Shown piece after piece: positions 20,144 through 30,308 of a stretch of 64,000 bases of DNA. This DNA is from Seminavis robusta (Eukaryota > Bacillariophyta > Bacillariophyceae > Naviculales > Naviculaceae): NCBI GenBank assembly GCA_903772945.1, contig CAICTM010000209.1, forward strand, positions 1 through 64,000. Direction: 5' to 3'. The notes beneath the pieces are model-generated. The model searched no databases. It was given only the letters and a program-made list of their open reading frames with translations, and was not told the DNA's origin. A program made the translations under genes and the position numbers. The first letter of the stretch is position 1; each line of letters starts with the position of its first letter.

Positions 20144-22525
20144 ATGGACGATCAACTCCCGTACGCTCCCATCTCCACCATGAGCTCGAAGGATGCTGCC
20201 TCTACGGACGAGGTCCCTACCGGTACGGCCGAGGAAGCCAAGCCAGAAGCCAAGCCAGACGAGAAGGCTTCGATTAGCAAGCCTCCTTCGTCTCAAACAT
20301 CGCTCCAAGAGGATGACGACGAAGAAGAAGACGACGAAGATGAAATGGACGTCAGTGGCGACGATGCCCAGCAATTGTCGGCCAGTCAGTTGAAAAAGCG
20401 CTGCCGCAAACGGTGTGGCAAGTGCGAGGCATGCCGTCGTCAAGATTGCGGCGTCTGTCACGAATGCATTCGCAAGAAAAAATTTGGAGGCACCGGCGCC
20501 AGCAAACAAGCGTGTATTCATCGACGGTGTCTCGTGCTGAAGGAACTCAAACAAGATCGCAAACGCAGTCGCGCCGCTGGACTCCCCGTGTCGAACACGG
20601 AATGGGATGAACTCCTCTTGGCGCCAGCCCCAAAGAAAAAGAGACGACGATCGGGGAATACATCGTCTGCATCCCAACCCGATGGCGTCCCGTCGTCGAG
20701 TAGTGTCGTTGGTTGTTTGGAAAAAGATCCCATGGTGACCAAACTCGAAGAGGCATTTCCTCTTCCACCACCTTCCATGTTGGCCATGAATCATGTCAAT
20801 CCCACGCCAAAAAAGAAAGAGACACCCAGCGCGGCCACGGCTCATTTGCAGGATTACAAGTACGGGCAAAAGTGTCCGTTGCCCGCCAAGGATATTTGTG
20901 CCGGCTGTCGTTGCGAAAAACCACCCAGTGGAGGAGACGAGGAGCCCATTATTCTTTTGTGTGATGGACCCGGTTGTGACACCGAATGGCATTTGGAGTG
21001 CTGCTTGCCACCCATTGCCGAAGTGCCCAATGGATCCTATTTTTGTGAGTTATATATTACACACATATGTTACATCGTGGCCGCTCTCTTGTCTACCTTT
21101 TCGATGTTGAATGCTTCTAATGGACCCTCAACTCTCTCATTTTTTCCTTTCTACCATCACTTAGGCATCGACTGCGACCCCAATGGATCGTCGACTCTCA
21201 TTGACCAGTATTTTGATCGCATGGAAGAACGACGGGCCAAAGCCATGGAAGAGAAGGATGGAAAAGATCCAAGTGCCTTTTTGCACATGCTCTGGGGCGA
21301 AGATCTTGAAGACAATCAAGAAAATTGGAATCCAGACGAATACATCCCCGCCAAAGATGGGCGCGTGCCGCAGTCGGAATTGTCGCGGTTGTTGGATGTG
21401 CAGCAGCATTTGGTGGGAGACGACAACGGCAAGTGGGCGCCCAACAAGCCCTGTACGTTTGATGAATTGGCGGGGCTGTTTGTGGGCAAACCAGTGCGTT
21501 TGTATTGTCCGCTCGATGACAATTATCACAGTGGAAGGATTGTCGATTATCGACGAGTCCCTCCCAATCTGCATCACATTCACCCCAGCAAGAAATCGGC
21601 CAAATCATCCAAGGCAGCGGCATTTCTACCCAATGACGATTTTTTTGCTTCGCAAGTCGAATTTCTGGTGCGATTCAATCCGGGGTCGGGGGACGAATAT
21701 CGCAAAAAGCTCATTTACAAGTGGTTGCGATTGGAAGAACATTCCCTGGCCGTCGGAACGCATCTCATTTGGGGACGATTTCATCATCCAGGGGCAACTT
21801 CTTCGGGAGATCCTCCCGCAAGTCCCAAAAAGGGTCCCGGCGTCGCGGCCCAATCGGGCCCGCAAGCGTCGTGGCAACAGGCGTGCGTCTTTCTTCGGAC
21901 CAGTCGAGAACTCATGCCCGTATTGCATTTGCTCCAGGAAAAGCTGGGAGAAGTCAACTATCATCCAGCTTCACTCATGGGCAGCAAGAGTAGCAAAAAG
22001 AAGGATTCATCGGGTTCCTATGCCATTCCCAAGACACCCAAGAAAACACCTGCCTTTTGTTTGGCCAAACGGTTTGGAGTCACGCAACCCATGGCGCAAT
22101 CCATTGAGAATCCAGCACTCAGCGGAGAGTCCTACAAAATGCTACACGTGACGGATCAAATACGCGATCTGTATTCCCGAAAACCCAGCAACAGTCATAT
22201 CGAGCAACTCAAGCACAGTTTGGCATGTGTGGAACACGACGAACAACAAGCAGCGCAACGATGGTGGCAAATGAGACGACGCAAACTGGGTTATTCCGCT
22301 CCCAACGCCATGAGAATGAGTGATGAGCACGCGGTGGGGCCCGTCTTGTATAAGAGCGTCCCCGAAGAGAAACCCACCGTGCACGAAAAAGAGTTGTGTC
22401 CATTGGTCCGACCCCCTGGTTTGGATCGAGGGCATTTGATGGAACGACTGGTGCGCTGTGGTATGCTAGACGAGGCAACAAAGGATACAGCGGCAGGATT
22501 GGAGTGTTGGTTGGTGCCAGAATAA
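20144..22525 (+). CDS. CXXC zinc finger-PHD finger chromatin protein
   Basis: A complete CXXC domain lies near residues 85-130: RCGKCEACRRQDCGVCHEC, then KKKFGG and KQACIHRRC. This is the fold that binds unmethylated CpG in MLL, CFP1, KDM2 and DNMT1. A PHD finger follows at about 245-305 (CAGCRC...CDGPGCDTEWHLECCLPPI). Its last Cys pair is restored by splicing 21045-21164 (120 nt, GTGAGT...TTAG), giving YFCIDC. The intron is a multiple of three without a stop, so the unspliced frame also reads through; the spliced product is 753 aa. About residues 390-505 look Tudor-like (GKPVRLYCPLDDNYHSGRIV...LVRF...WLRLEEHSL). The N-terminus is acidic. Probable nuclear reader of CpG and histone marks. Confidence 0.85.
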   Translation: MDDQLPYAPISTMSSKDAASTDEVPTGTAEEAKPEAKPDEKASISKPPSSQTSLQEDDDEEEDDEDEMDVSGDDAQQLSASQLKKRCRKRCGKCEACRRQDCGVCHECIRKKKFGGTGASKQACIHRRCLVLKELKQDRKRSRAAGLPVSNTEWDELLLAPAPKKKRRRSGNTSSASQPDGVPSSSSVVGCLEKDPMVTKLEEAFPLPPPSMLAMNHVNPTPKKKETPSAATAHLQDYKYGQKCPLPAKDICAGCRCEKPPSGGDEEPIILLCDGPGCDTEWHLECCLPPIAEVPNGSYFCELYITHICYIVAALLSTFSMLNASNGPSTLSFFPFYHHLGIDCDPNGSSTLIDQYFDRMEERRAKAMEEKDGKDPSAFLHMLWGEDLEDNQENWNPDEYIPAKDGRVPQSELSRLLDVQQHLVGDDNGKWAPNKPCTFDELAGLFVGKPVRLYCPLDDNYHSGRIVDYRRVPPNLHHIHPSKKSAKSSKAAAFLPNDDFFASQVEFLVRFNPGSGDEYRKKLIYKWLRLEEHSLAVGTHLIWGRFHHPGATSSGDPPASPKKGPGVAAQSGPQASWQQACVFLRTSRELMPVLHLLQEKLGEVNYHPASLMGSKSSKKKDSSGSYAIPKTPKKTPAFCLAKRFGVTQPMAQSIENPALSGESYKMLHVTDQIRDLYSRKPSNSHIEQLKHSLACVEHDEQQAAQRWWQMRRRKLGYSAPNAMRMSDEHAVGPVLYKSVPEEKPTVHEKELCPLVRPPGLDRGHLMERLVRCGMLDEATKDTAAGLECWLVPE

Positions 22526-23103
22526 GTAGTGATTTCGGACTGGACTTGAGTGGTGATTGATCATTATTTGTGTCGCGCGTGGCTCGTGTATGAAAAGTTG
22601 GTGTTGTGTCGATGTCAAAAAGTAATGAAAGAGACGATAACTGAATTTGTAATGACCAGTGCTATCTCGACACAACGGAGTCGGGCAGGTACTGGTAGCG
22701 TGTATCAGATGCCGTGGGAGGGCTTTGGCAAGAAACAGACCCATGCGTGTGTCCACTTCTTTCTACATACTGGTACTTCAGCAAGCATCGTTTTCGTTTT
22801 TGTTGTACTCGCGTTTCTTTCTCAAGTTGGACGCAAGGTCATCGCCTTGTGACGGCTCCACACGAGCTGACACCTGGAAAAACTTTAACATACAGTACTT
22901 TCGGTAGCAACCTGTACAAGAACTCTTCCCGCTGGCTAGTAGATGAGAATCGCGACGTCCATCAAATCACTTGATTTCCAGCCTCGGGACCTCAAAATAA
23001 ATCATGCCCGCATGTACTGTAGCCAATTTGTGTCCCTGCCAAAGCCGTCCCCTGCAACAGTGACCAAAAAGCAGCCTACCGGTGTAGTTTGGAGTTGTCT
23101 CAC
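22526..23103. other. Intergenic between convergent genes, nothing recognised
   Basis: 3' flanks of two convergent genes. Contains scattered ACCGGT words but no supported gene. Confidence 0.5.
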
Positions 23104-24456
23104 TCATGCATTCTTGGCGGCTACTGGAGCAGATGTCTTGATAAACTTTTGTATGTGTTCTTCCCATTTGCGTTGATTGGCCTCCAGAACGGGCAATGGC
23201 TGGAACTGTGGCGGCAGTGGCGTTTCTTCTCCACTACTCATCCCCTCTATGGCGGGTCCTCCACAATCTCGGTTCTTTCGAATCAGCTTCCCGTCGGGCG
23301 CTTTTTGGGGTGGTTTATAGCATCCCGGTTCGGCAAACAAATGAGCGTGTTGTGGCAATGCCCCCACGGCCGGATTGAAAAAGACGAGCATATTGTATAG
23401 ATTTTGTGGATTTGGGGGTGCTCCATTGACCGCGGGAGGTCCTTGCATGGCTTCTTGTCGTGCCGTTTCTCGAACTTCAATGGTGAGTTCGGGCATGTAC
23501 TTGAACCCGTATAGCTCAAACTTGTGGATCCACCAGTCGTCCGTGTGAATTTCGACGTGGTGCCAACCTCCCCAAGTCTACCGTAACAGAAAGGCATTGG
23601 TCTCACGTCAGTGTCACAGCGCTGAATTCAAAAGACATCAGGATTGTAATTGCAGAACCTACCGAATGAGTGACAAAGAGCATGGCTGCCTTTCGAAAGA
23701 CAGGCAGATAATTCTTGTGAAAGTTTCTTCCAACCTACAGAAGCAAAGCAAAACAAGATCATGGTCAATCTGATGGCTGCTCTCCTTGCGTGCACTTTTT
23801 ATTGATTGATCATGATGGTGACTTACATGTTCTAGGAACTCTACACACCAGACAGCATCATATGTCTTTTGTGGCCAATAGGGTCCTCTGCTAAAATCGT
23901 GTTCGACCATTTGCTGTTCTTTGTTGGGCAACACCGAGTTTAGGTAAGCGTCATGGGATCCTTCCACACAGAGTGCATCCATTCCATTCATGAGGAACCA
24001 TGTGGTACTGATCCCCCGTCCACATCCAACATCAATAATGGAATGGATTCCAAATTTGGTCATCATGTGTCTCCACAAAAACGGCGACAAGCCGTTGATA
24101 TCAATCTCCGTCCAGCCACCCAAGTGTTGACCATCCCCGTGTCCCCCGTAAATCGAATTCTTTTTGGCTTGTGCCACGGCATTGGCTTGCAGAGCTCGTA
24201 AGGAAGGCAGTGGCGCTGCGGATCCCGATTGGGGTCGAAGTGGATCTTGTTCTGTAGAAGAAGTGCCAAAGGACAACAACGACGAGCTCGTGGCAGACAA
24301 GGACAAGGGAGCTTCTTGGGCTCCGTAGTTTCGTCCCAATTGGAAAAAGAGCAGATTCAAAAGCACCAAAATGACAATCACACCCGAAGTATTGGAACCA
24401 AAGGAGCCACCACCCTTTCGAGGAACATGCTGAACCACCACCATGATGTTGATCAA
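23104..24456 (-). CDS. Type II membrane SAM-dependent methyltransferase
   Basis: Three exons are predicted: 24456-23827, 23734-23663 and 23577-23104, with introns of 92 and 85 nt (GTAAGT...TGTAG and GTAGGT...GGTAG), giving 391 aa. A short cytoplasmic N-terminus is followed by one helix at about residues 25-41 (VIVILVLLNLLFFQLG), as in Golgi type II enzymes. The Rossmann methyltransferase core shows motif I IIDVGCGRGISTTWF, acidic CVEGSHDAY, and YDAVWCVEFLEH. Splicing joins EH to VGRNFHKNYLPVFRKAAML and then THSTWGGWHHVEIHTDDWW, a sensible continuation of the fold. The acceptor is unknown; a glycan, lipid or small metabolite is possible. A second Met five codons in is an alternative start. Confidence 0.85.
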
Positions 24457-25041
24457 TACTAGAGCTGTACAGTCAATTCAATTCGGTTCAATTCAATCAC
24501 TGCGACGAATGGATGTCGATGTGGGAAAAGATTTGCTTCTAACGGTCAGAAAAAAGGGTTGGGGATCAAAGGATAAAAGGACCAGCACTCTCCTCACAAC
24601 AGTACCGGTACTCTCATCACCAGCTACATGTAGCCAGTGGTACTCTGATATTCCAGCAACTGCCGCAGCACGTACATCGAGCTATCGAAGCTCACCAGTC
24701 ACAAGCTTGAAACTAGCTAGTCTATCTTGGTGCAGTGCCAGTGCAGCTCTTCTGCACATCTGCACCTCTCCTGTTCTCTCCTTGGTTGGAGGGGGAAAAT
24801 CTGCACATCTACTGGGGGCACCTCCACCTCTGGGGACACACCTCGGGGGCAAACATTTTCTGCACCACTAGGGTGCGGACCTCGGGGGCAATAAATTCTG
24901 CACCTCTGTGCATGGGCGCACCTTCCCTCTGCTGGTCTGCTATTACAAGAACTACCATGTTGTGCAGTTGTGTCGAGAGATGGCATTATTATAGACGTCA
25001 TGAAGGGTTTAAAGTTTCTTTTGTTCTAACCAGAAATTTGC
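24457..25041. other. Intergenic with small GC-rich degenerate repeats
   Basis: Contains two copies of ACCTCGGGGGCAA followed by TTCTGCACC (about 24839 and 24878) inside a patch of CTGCACCTC words (24750-24920). No gene is supported. Confidence 0.5.
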
Positions 25042-25791
25042 TCATGGATTGGATTGTTTCTCGGGCAACTCTTCTGGTTCCAAAAGAAGGGGCGCCATGT
25101 CAACGTTGTCGCTCTCATCCGCAATCGTTGATGATGGAAGGGCAATTGTAGTTGGCGAGACAGTTGTGAATTCCTCCAGCACAGTTGCAGTGTCCACAAA
25201 TGAAGATATCGGAGCCGGGTCGTCAGACGTTGCAGTGAAAGCGTTCCATGGTTGCAAGGCAACGGCAACCACCACTGCACATACCGGTACCAACGAGGCA
25301 AAAAAGGCAGTGGATAGGAGTAAGACCCGACGAAAACAAGAGTTATGTTGTTCCTTGCTACCAACCGCGATCTACGTACCTAAAACCAAGACGATACAAG
25401 CAGCTCCGAACATTAAGAGTCGGACAGTGGGATCGCGTCCACTCTTGCCTTGATCAATCATAGTTGCTCCAAAGTGGAAAGAGTATTCTTCATGTCCAGA
25501 TTCCAAATCCCTACTATCCGGACTTCTGTTGCTTGTCGAAGCAGTGTTGCTTGTGCGGTTGCTTGTGCTCTTATTGCTGCCCTTGCTATTGCTCGAAGGA
25601 AGCGTTTGGCTGTGACGATGGCTGTAGCTGTGCACATTGCTGGTAGCTTCGGATGGTTGCTGCGTGGAATCGTCATCTTGTGTGGGAAGATCCACCAGAG
25701 AAGGAGGCAAACCAATCACACAGAGAGACTCATACTTGTCGTCATTGTTGCTGATGTCGGGAGAACTGCTATCTTGGATTCTTCGTGGCAT
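25042..25791 (-). CDS. Single-pass membrane protein with EYSFHFG juxtamembrane motif (B)
   Basis: Two exons are predicted: 25791-25380 and 25274-25042, with a 105-nt intron (GTACGTAG...GTGCAG), giving 214 aa. Splicing makes a single continuous helix (LLMFGAACIVLVLVVVAVAL) followed by QPW, matching the paralogue at 16194-16892. The N-terminal half is Ser/Asn/Thr-rich and poorly conserved. The block EYSFHFGATMIDQGKSGRD before the helix is nearly identical to the paralogue. Unlike A, it has a 60-residue acidic Thr/Ser tail after the membrane segment. It is divergently transcribed from LRR3 about 1 kb away. Function unknown; partner or adaptor of the LRR protein is inference. Confidence 0.75.
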
Positions 25792-26818
25792 TGTCGCTTG
25801 TCGTGGAGTTGAGTTCAGAAACCTTGGTTATTGGTGTTTGGTGTACAAAGAAATGAGCATTCAATAATATGGAGGCTCAAGTTTGGTACTGGTGCGTACT
25901 TGCTGTTGGTGTCAGGCGTTTATGGCAAGCAGGAGAATTCCAAGAAGACGAGTTCGTGTATGGGTTTCATGATGTCGAGAAGGCAATCTGAAGAGAACAG
26001 GACCGTGCTATGGCAAGTTGCTATTCAAGCGAGCTGAGTTTGATGTTGTGTGTGGTTGGTTGTGTACAGGAGTATGAGGCTCAACCCGAATGCTGCCCAC
26101 TTCGCTTTCGACTTCACTTACTTTTCGGGTGGTGGCTGTTGTGCTTTGATGCTTGATGGAAGAATCGAAGAATCTCAAAATTGTGAGAGCATCCTCTTCC
26201 TCCTTCGGGCTGTCACGTGTGGCTTTGTAGAAAGTCAAGCCCAATTGCACCAATGACCGATTATCTTGCTCCAAACTCCAAAGACTTATGCATACTTGCT
26301 TCTGGGTTTTTAACATCGGGTTGCCGAGCCTTCATCACCGGACCCGAGCAATGGCGATACAGTGTACGGCGGCTTTACGGCCACCTCCCACAATGACATC
26401 CAGTCGTTCGGCTAGTGTAGAGAAGATCAAGTCATGTTTGTGACGTCTCCTTGTCTCGTCTGCTTTCGCACCCCCCATCCCGCCTCGATCAAGAAAGAAT
26501 GAAGAAAGGAGAACAAGTAAGTGAAGAAGGGGTTTAGAGAACAATAATTGAAGCTACTGGAAGAGATGTGAACGGGGGTGTGCCTCCTAAAGGTAGATTA
26601 TCGTATATTACCTGGCAGCGAAGTTATCTACCTCCTCCCTTGCTCCCCCCAGGTCCCCCTCCCTATCCCCTCACCATCGAGCGCCTGTTCACGAGATTCC
26701 TGCATGCCTGCATGACCGATCTCGTCCTTCCATATAACCAGAGACACCATCATCGTAAAAACTCGTGCCTACATAAACACTGCCACAAAGCAACGGAACC
26801 AGCAAGATTCCAAAGAAG
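25792..26818. other. Divergent intergenic region, motif gene B / LRR3
   Basis: Shared upstream DNA of a divergent pair. The half nearer LRR3 carries two blocks conserved upstream of LRR4. One is around 26421-26450, with TGTTTGTGACGTCTCC. The other is around 26748-26787, with TAAAAACTCGTGC and CACTGCCACAAA. This shows the LRR3/LRR4 duplication included promoter DNA. No separate gene seen. Confidence 0.6.
26421..26450 (+). promoter_or_regulatory. Conserved upstream block with TGACGTC, LRR3
   Basis: The DNA reads AGAAGATCAAGTC then TGTTTGTGACGTCTCC, almost the same as at 30022-30051 upstream of LRR4. TGACGTC fits the bZIP/CRE-type core used in diatom CO2/cAMP-responsive promoters. It lies about 370 bp before the start codon. 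Conservation may simply reflect recent duplication. Confidence 0.4.
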
Positions 26819-29005
26819 ATGAATCAATCAAATGAACAGGATGGTGATGCTCAAGATGGTGAATCTGCTAGAGATGATGATAATCTACCAGACCAGCGTG
26901 ACTCAGCGGTTCTGGATAGCCTCATCAACCGAGTAGAGGCAGAAGCCGCACAACAGTACCAAGATGAAGAATCTGATGCCGTGAAAGCTCAAGTAAAAGA
27001 CAAAGTGCACTTTGCCAAGAAAAAGGAGACCAAAAAGACACCTACTATTTTTACTACTACTACTGCTCGTACTAGAAGCACTAAAGAAGCCACGTCAGAA
27101 GAATACAAAGCAACAGAACAAATCATGGAGATTGTGGCAGAACAAGCTGGTCTGGCAATGGCAGAGCTCCTACAGGAAGAACAAGAGGACCTCAAGAAAG
27201 CACACAAAACCACTCCCAGCCTCAACCTTCTCCAGATGGCAACAGAAATAAATGAAACGGCCAAAATGGAAAAGCTGTCAAAAAACTCACAGGAGGCAAC
27301 AGCAACAGACACAGCGACAGTACCATCAGGAGGTACCCATCAACAACTAGAAGTAATCGAGGAATGCACGCTGCATCAGACAAGCCAGCCACCATGCCGA
27401 CCGGGAGCGTACATGGGAGCCCCGGGAGAAGCCTTGCTCCGTGCAAACACGCTCCGATTCTCTCTTGTCGGAGTGAGTGGAACTACTGGCCAGGGTGGTT
27501 TGGTTCAGTTGGATCGTCCAGTTGGTTCCTCCCTTGTTGAAGAACCACACAATGCAATACCCAGCACGAACAATTCAACAAGTGACAACCAGCAACTGGC
27601 AGTGGCCAATCCAGTTCTGGATGATACTGATGAGGAGCAAACAAGGCCACTGGCCAATCCGGTTGATCTTCAACAAGTTGAGAAAAAACGGAATAGACTG
27701 AGGCTGTTTTTTGCCCTATTTGTGGTGATACTGGTCATTGTGGCAGGTACCGTTGTTGGCACAGTCTTTGGAACACAGCAGAACAAGGATTCAGAGACAC
27801 CAGGCGCTAATGAGTCCACGGCACCTTCGGAAGCACCTTCGGAAGCACCATCATCAGCCCCCACAGGAGTTCTGGACTTGCTGTTTGAGAATCTACCAAT
27901 TCAAACCTTTGCTAGTATCAACAATGGCAGTGAAACTCCTCAGTGGAGAGCATGGCAATGGCTTGTGAATCATCAAAACATCACAAATCTTTCAGAATGG
28001 AGAAAACAGCAGCTGTTTGCTCTTGCTACATTCTACTATGCCTTTGAGGGAGAAAATTGGAATCCTCTCATAAAGGGGCATGGGTGGATGGATGACACGG
28101 TGGAAGAGTGCAACTGGTTCTCCAGTGGATTTGGATATTTTTTGGAAGGAAAATACATGGAAGATCCTTTGCAGTCTTCATGTGACAGCCATGGTAAATT
28201 CACCTCTCTTTGGTTGGAACACCTCCAGCTTTCTGGTTTGACACCTTTTGTTCCACGAGAGATCACCATGTTGACTTCATTGTCCCATCTTCAGTTGGGA
28301 TTCAATGATATTGCAACATCGATTTCATCTCTGATTCCATCAGAATTATATGAGATGACTACATTGACAACATTGTCCTTTTACGCCGAGCAAGTGAAAG
28401 GCCAACTTCCTTCAGAGCTCGGACGACTCACTACTTTGGATACGTTATTTTTGTTGCAAAATCAGTTATCAGGCCAGATTCCTTCAGAGCTTGGACAGCT
28501 AACGGGCTTAAATGAGTTGTCATTTTGGGGAAACCAGTTCACTGGGGGAATTCCATCCGAACTTGGAAGACTCACTAACATGTCTTTCTTCGAGTTGTCC
28601 CAAAATCATTTCACCGGACCGCTTCCATCAGAGCTAGGAGGACTCTCTGGTGTGTCCCACTTTGGGTGCTTTGAAAATCAGTTCACTGGACCTGTCCCCT
28701 CTGAGTATGGTCAGCTGATTGGTTTGGCAGTCTTGCGTTTGGATGGAAATCAATTGACTGGACCTGTGCCATCCGCAATTGGCCTTCTGACAAATTTGAA
28801 GGCTTTGAATCTAACTGGCAACCTTGGCTTGTCTGGCACAATCCCAGAGAAGCTATGTTTCGTACCAAATGTGTCTTGTACTGCTTACGAAGATGACGAT
28901 TTTTTCGACAATCAGCCCTGCCATATCGACTTTGATTGTACCTCTATTATGTGTGGATGTGATTGTGCCTGTTCCAATTCTTCTTTGATGCTAGGAGGAG
29001 TATAA
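26819..29005 (+). CDS. Single-pass membrane LRR protein 3
   Basis: This 728-residue protein has a hydrophilic N-terminal region (1-290) and a helix at about 295-318 (FFALFVVILVIVAGTVVGTV). A short APSEAPSEAPSSAP stalk follows. The cap reads WRKQQLFALATFYYAFEGEN...ECNWF, and about seven to eight LRRs of the form LSGQIPSELGQLTGL run from about 460 to 677. A Cys-rich end (CDCACSNSSL) closes it. It is a close paralogue of LRR4; the two agree best from the cap onward, while N-terminal regions share order but diverge. LRR4 carries a repeat insertion that LRR3 lacks. Head-to-head with EYSFHFG gene B. No kinase, so any signalling would need a partner. Confidence 0.9.
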   Translation: MNQSNEQDGDAQDGESARDDDNLPDQRDSAVLDSLINRVEAEAAQQYQDEESDAVKAQVKDKVHFAKKKETKKTPTIFTTTTARTRSTKEATSEEYKATEQIMEIVAEQAGLAMAELLQEEQEDLKKAHKTTPSLNLLQMATEINETAKMEKLSKNSQEATATDTATVPSGGTHQQLEVIEECTLHQTSQPPCRPGAYMGAPGEALLRANTLRFSLVGVSGTTGQGGLVQLDRPVGSSLVEEPHNAIPSTNNSTSDNQQLAVANPVLDDTDEEQTRPLANPVDLQQVEKKRNRLRLFFALFVVILVIVAGTVVGTVFGTQQNKDSETPGANESTAPSEAPSEAPSSAPTGVLDLLFENLPIQTFASINNGSETPQWRAWQWLVNHQNITNLSEWRKQQLFALATFYYAFEGENWNPLIKGHGWMDDTVEECNWFSSGFGYFLEGKYMEDPLQSSCDSHGKFTSLWLEHLQLSGLTPFVPREITMLTSLSHLQLGFNDIATSISSLIPSELYEMTTLTTLSFYAEQVKGQLPSELGRLTTLDTLFLLQNQLSGQIPSELGQLTGLNELSFWGNQFTGGIPSELGRLTNMSFFELSQNHFTGPLPSELGGLSGVSHFGCFENQFTGPVPSEYGQLIGLAVLRLDGNQLTGPVPSAIGLLTNLKALNLTGNLGLSGTIPEKLCFVPNVSCTAYEDDDFFDNQPCHIDFDCTSIMCGCDCACSNSSLMLGGV

Positions 29006-30308
29006 ATTTGTTGGGGCTATCCCTCTTTACAATCATAGGACGACGAACACACCGCTACAGCTAGTCCAGTTGACCCTTGCTCTATTTAGCTTGAAAGTAG
29101 GACTACGGTGGCTAGTAGCCTGTGCTCTGTGCTCCGGTATCATCGTCGACAACGACCGCCTCTGTGGATCCTGCTGTTACTCCTAACGTACAGTACCGTA
29201 GCACTTCCGTGACATTCTTGGGCACAAACTATCCAAAAATTGTCGTTGCTTTCGTCTTGTTGATTGATTCCATTCGTCTTGTTGTAATAGTTGTGGCTGC
29301 CTTCAGTCGTCTTGCTTGCGTGGCAAATGCATTTCCAAAGTCAGTGACCAGCCTACACCGAGTGAATCGAATCGAATCTCGGAAGGCCACATTACCACCA
29401 AGAAAACCAAGTGTAACTCTTACATGTACTCGCAGAGGAGGACGCAGAAAGAGAAGGAGAATTGACTCGACTCTTCTCAAATACTTCTCAAATCGACTTG
29501 TCTTGGTGATCTGCCGGCCGTTGTTTTCTTCGTGGTATCCAGCCGCCATCCCAGCCGCACAATGGCAGCCTGGATGTCATCGTCGCTGTCGTCCTTCTCA
29601 TAGAGGAGAAGAGCGAAATATCACCGCCGCTCGTTTATATAACAGTGGCAACAGTTCATTCGTCGACGACTCCGCCGTTGTTTTTGGTGGTATCCCCCCA
29701 GCACAACCTCAAAGTCGACTGTCGACTGTCACCAGCGGACTCCATGAGCGGCCATCGGCGTCGTCGTTGCCGTCGTTGCCGTCGTTCTCAACCGAGTTAG
29801 CAAGAGACTTTTCCCATGTGGAGCATCGAAATAAGACAACCACCGTGGTGTGTCAAAGGTTAATAAAAGGTGGTTTGACGGGTATGGGGCAATTGGCAGC
29901 AGGATGATTTGAAGACTTCCCCATTGTCCTTGCTTGATACGGTATGTCAGAAATTTCGGGTTCAGTATTAGGGTTAAATGTCGGCCGGCGCAACCACGCT
30001 TGCTTTCGTTCAGCGTTCAGCAGAAAATCAAGTCCTGTTTGTGACGTCTCCCTGGTTCATCTTTCCCGCGACCGTTTTGTCCTCCCTCCCCCTCAACGCG
30101 ATCAAGCACACCCACAGCAGGCAATGCACATGTTTCCCCTCGATCGACTGCAATCGCAGGATCGATATTGTCATTCCACAACCTCAGCAGCTACTAGTAC
30201 TAGTACATCCATCATCATAAAAACTCGTGCTTAAAAATATGCACTGCCACAAATGTGTAACGGGGGTGTAGAGTACTGTAGGAGGATACATCCAGCAGCA
30301 GAACCAGC
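29006..30308. other. Intergenic between LRR3 and LRR4
   Basis: A 261-codon plus-strand frame (29122-29907) crosses here but has no domain, an Arg/Ser-biased composition and no paralogue support, so it is not called. The last 290 bp holds the promoter blocks shared with LRR3. Confidence 0.55.
30022..30051 (+). promoter_or_regulatory. Conserved upstream block with TGACGTC, LRR4
   Basis: The DNA reads AGAAAATCAAGTC then TGTTTGTGACGTCTCC, counterpart of 26421-26450. It is followed at 30211-30250 by a second shared block (TAAAAACTCGTGC ... CACTGCCACAAA) close to the start of the gene. Confidence 0.4.

Noticed and set aside
20093-20992. 299-codon minus-strand frame opposite the CXXC-PHD gene
   Set aside because: The plus strand encodes clear zinc-finger domains here; the antisense frame has no domain.
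24750-24920. CTGCACCTC-rich patch as a possible minisatellite array or G-quadruplex element
   Set aside because: Only two clear longer copies and no regular period; treated as degenerate sequence.
29122-29907. 261-codon plus-strand open frame between LRR3 and LRR4
   Set aside because: Arg/Ser-biased, no domain or helix pattern consistent with its neighbours, no paralogue upstream of LRR3, and it overlaps likely promoter DNA.
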